Below are positions 4,603 through 5,801 of a stretch of 5,801 bases of DNA, piece after piece; position 1 is the stretch's first letter, and each line of letters starts with the position of its first letter. Source of the stretch: JAZDJJ01 sp043804035 (GTDB taxonomy: Bacteria > Bacteroidota > Bacteroidia > Palsa-948); NCBI GenBank assembly GCA_043804035.1, contig JAZDJJ010000194.1:1-5801 (forward strand), read 5' to 3'. The notes beneath the pieces were generated by a model. That model did not search any database, was not told the origin of the DNA, and saw nothing but the letters and a program-made list of their open reading frames with translations. The translations under genes were made by a program, and so were the position numbers.

Positions 4603-5558
4603 TGAACGAAAAAAAAATATTTATAACCGGTGTTACAGGTTTTGTAGGACGGCACTTGGCAGAGTATTTTCATAAGCAGGGTTTTGTGGTTTATGGATTG
4701 GTCAGAAATCAAAAAAAATTTTTGGATGCAAATATTTCTTTTGTCAAACCCATATCAGGTGATTTGAATAATTTTCCACAGCACCTGCTAAAAGAAGTTT
4801 CTTTTATCATTCATACAGCAGGACTTATTACCGCCAAAAATAAAAATCAGTATTACGAAGTAAATACAGCAGGTACGAAAAATCTTGCGGAAGCAGTTAG
4901 AAAATATGCACCTGATAAACGTCTTCTTTATATAAGTTCCTTGGCGGCGGCGGGTCCTGCAAATATTTATCCGCGCACGGAAGTTGATACCGAAGAACCT
5001 GTGTCGCATTATGGCAAGTCAAAATTTTTAGGTGAAAAAGAAATAGAAAAAGCAGTTACACATTTTACTATTTTAAGACCACCCGTTCTTTTCGGTCCTT
5101 ATGACAGAGGTATGTTTATTCCTTTTCAATACGCTATAAAATATGGTATTGCACCGGTAGTTGGTGGCAGTACTTCCAAAGTAGATTTTCTTTTCATTGA
5201 TGATTTTGTAAAAGCATGTTTTCAGGCAATACATTCCCCGGCAACTGATGGAAAAAAATATTTTCTCGGAGGCAATCCTTTATACTGGAAGGAGTTCTGG
5301 AACATCGTAAAAGAAACATCAGGAAAAAAATTAAAACATATTTCTATTCCTGTTACATTTGTCAAAGGATTAGGATATGTGAATGATGTATTAAAAAATT
5401 CTATGTTAAACAGCGATAAGGTAAAGGAAATTATTTGTCCGAACTGGACATCAGGTAGCGAAGAAGCGAAAAATGATTTTGGATTTAAAAGACAAACTGA
5501 TAATTTCACCGCCATCCGCATGACATATCAATGGTACAAACAAAAAGGATGGTTATAA
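4602..5558 (+). CDS. NAD-dependent epimerase/dehydratase family protein (extended SDR)
   Basis: The product (318 aa) is a soluble, cytoplasmic extended short-chain dehydrogenase/reductase. The N-terminal Rossmann motif is TGVTGFVG (Gly10, Gly13, Gly16), followed by SGDL (52-55), HTAG (71-74) and N88 of the VNTAGTKNL helix. The catalytic part shows YISS (Ser112/Ser113) and Y137GKSK141, the YxxxK pair, then LRPPVLFGP (158-166). The C-terminal substrate region is about residues 170-318 and ends WYKQKGWL. The length is normal for the family. The substrate cannot be deduced: family members act on nucleotide sugars, sterols or flavonoid-type compounds, and the SSLAAAGP segment is typical of the broad 'NAD-dependent epimerase' group. 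No operon partner is in view: repeat-rich DNA precedes it and a tandem array starts 1 bp after the stop. The start fits the A-rich leader and the glycine motif begins 9 residues in. Confidence 0.9.
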   Translation: MNEKKIFITGVTGFVGRHLAEYFHKQGFVVYGLVRNQKKFLDANISFVKPISGDLNNFPQHLLKEVSFIIHTAGLITAKNKNQYYEVNTAGTKNLAEAVRKYAPDKRLLYISSLAAAGPANIYPRTEVDTEEPVSHYGKSKFLGEKEIEKAVTHFTILRPPVLFGPYDRGMFIPFQYAIKYGIAPVVGGSTSKVDFLFIDDFVKACFQAIHSPATDGKKYFLGGNPLYWKEFWNIVKETSGKKLKHISIPVTFVKGLGYVNDVLKNSMLNSDKVKEIICPNWTSGSEEAKNDFGFKRQTDNFTAIRMTYQWYKQKGWL

Positions 5559-5559
5559 A

Positions 5560-5801
5560 CCAATAGAAAATAGGGAATAGAAAATAGAAAATAGGGATAA
5601 GCGAATAGGGATAAGCGAATAGGGAAAAGCGAATAGGGAATAGAAAATAGAAAATAGGGAATAGAAAATAGAAAATAGGGATAAGCGAATAGGGATAAGC
5701 GAATAGGGAAAAGCGAATAGGGAAAAGCGAATAGGGAATAGAAAATAGAAAATAGGGATAAGCGAATAGGGATAAGCGAATAGGGAAAAGCGAATAGGGA
5801 A
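5560..5801. repeat. Heptamer-phased tandem array with higher-order units, runs off the window end
   Basis: From 5560 to the end, the sequence divides without exception into 7-bp modules. They are GGAATAG, AAAATAG, GGATAAG, CGAATAG and GGAAAAG, with CCAATAG as the first. They group into unit A (GGAATAG plus two AAAATAG, 21 bp), B (GGATAAG CGAATAG, 14 bp) and C (GGAAAAG CGAATAG, 14 bp). After two leading modules the order is A B B C A | A B B C C | A B B C, then a cut unit. A copies begin at 5574, 5637, 5658 and 5735. The plus strand is purine-rich and has TAG stops in all frames. The minus strand has no stop in any frame but also no ATG. There is no hairpin terminator between the gene stop at 5558 and the array. 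Confidence 0.95.

Noticed and set aside
5560..5801. CRISPR array
   Set aside because: The units are 7-21 bp, directly adjacent, with no unique spacers of constant length, so it is a simple tandem array and not a CRISPR.
5560..5801. G-quadruplex-forming region from repeated GGG
   Set aside because: GGG runs are 11 or more bases apart, which is too far for a typical quadruplex, and no run is longer than three.
1..5801. tRNA, rRNA, insertion sequence or toxin-antitoxin pair
   Set aside because: I saw no cloverleaf with a T-loop, no rRNA core motif, no transposase-like frame, and no complete small gene pair. MAKRKHIRDGWK alone is too short to call an antitoxin.

Overview
The window looks like chromosomal DNA from a member of the Bacteroidota. 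It is AT-rich and its start codons are preceded by A-rich leaders instead of clear Shine-Dalgarno sites. Its main operon pairs a PorP/SprF-family outer-membrane protein with a TPR / beta-propeller / CRD / OmpA protein, an architecture I know only from Bacteroidota with type IX secretion (T9SS) or gliding machinery. I cannot name a genus. The many intergenic repeats suggest an environmental or uncultured lineage, but that is inference.

Layout. Positions 1-327 hold no convincing gene. They contain a large imperfect palindrome (8-109), a short motif X (116-137), a small dyad (157-179), a 16-bp motif Y (194-209), two mini-ORFs of doubtful meaning, and the A-rich leader of the first gene. Positions 328-1257 encode the PorP/SprF-like protein. 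After 11 bp, positions 1269-4007 encode the 912-residue OmpA-family protein. Positions 4008-4601 are a 594-bp mosaic: Y again (4025-4040), two copies of a ~30-bp degenerate unit, two small hairpins, a second large palindrome (4232-4324), X again (4329-4351), a possible decayed gene tail on the minus strand (4433-4539), and a 15-bp direct repeat leading into the next gene. Positions 4602-5558 encode an extended-SDR NAD-dependent epimerase/dehydratase-like protein. From 1 bp after its stop to the window end runs a tandem array built strictly on a 7-bp module.

How the genes work together. The first two genes almost certainly form one operon. By analogy with PorP-PorE and SprF-type pairs, the beta-barrel would sit in the outer membrane and the OmpA-type partner would tie it to peptidoglycan from the periplasm, next to the T9SS. 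In such loci a large secreted or surface protein is often encoded nearby; none is visible here. The epimerase is separated by repeat-rich DNA and probably transcribed separately; its sugar or other substrate cannot be read from sequence.

I see no convincing new biological system. The most noteworthy items are the heptamer-phased array, the X-Y-[operon]-Y-X bracketing of the T9SS-type operon by direct repeats, the threefold CRD repeat inside the OmpA protein, and the possible glycosyltransferase-like remnant.
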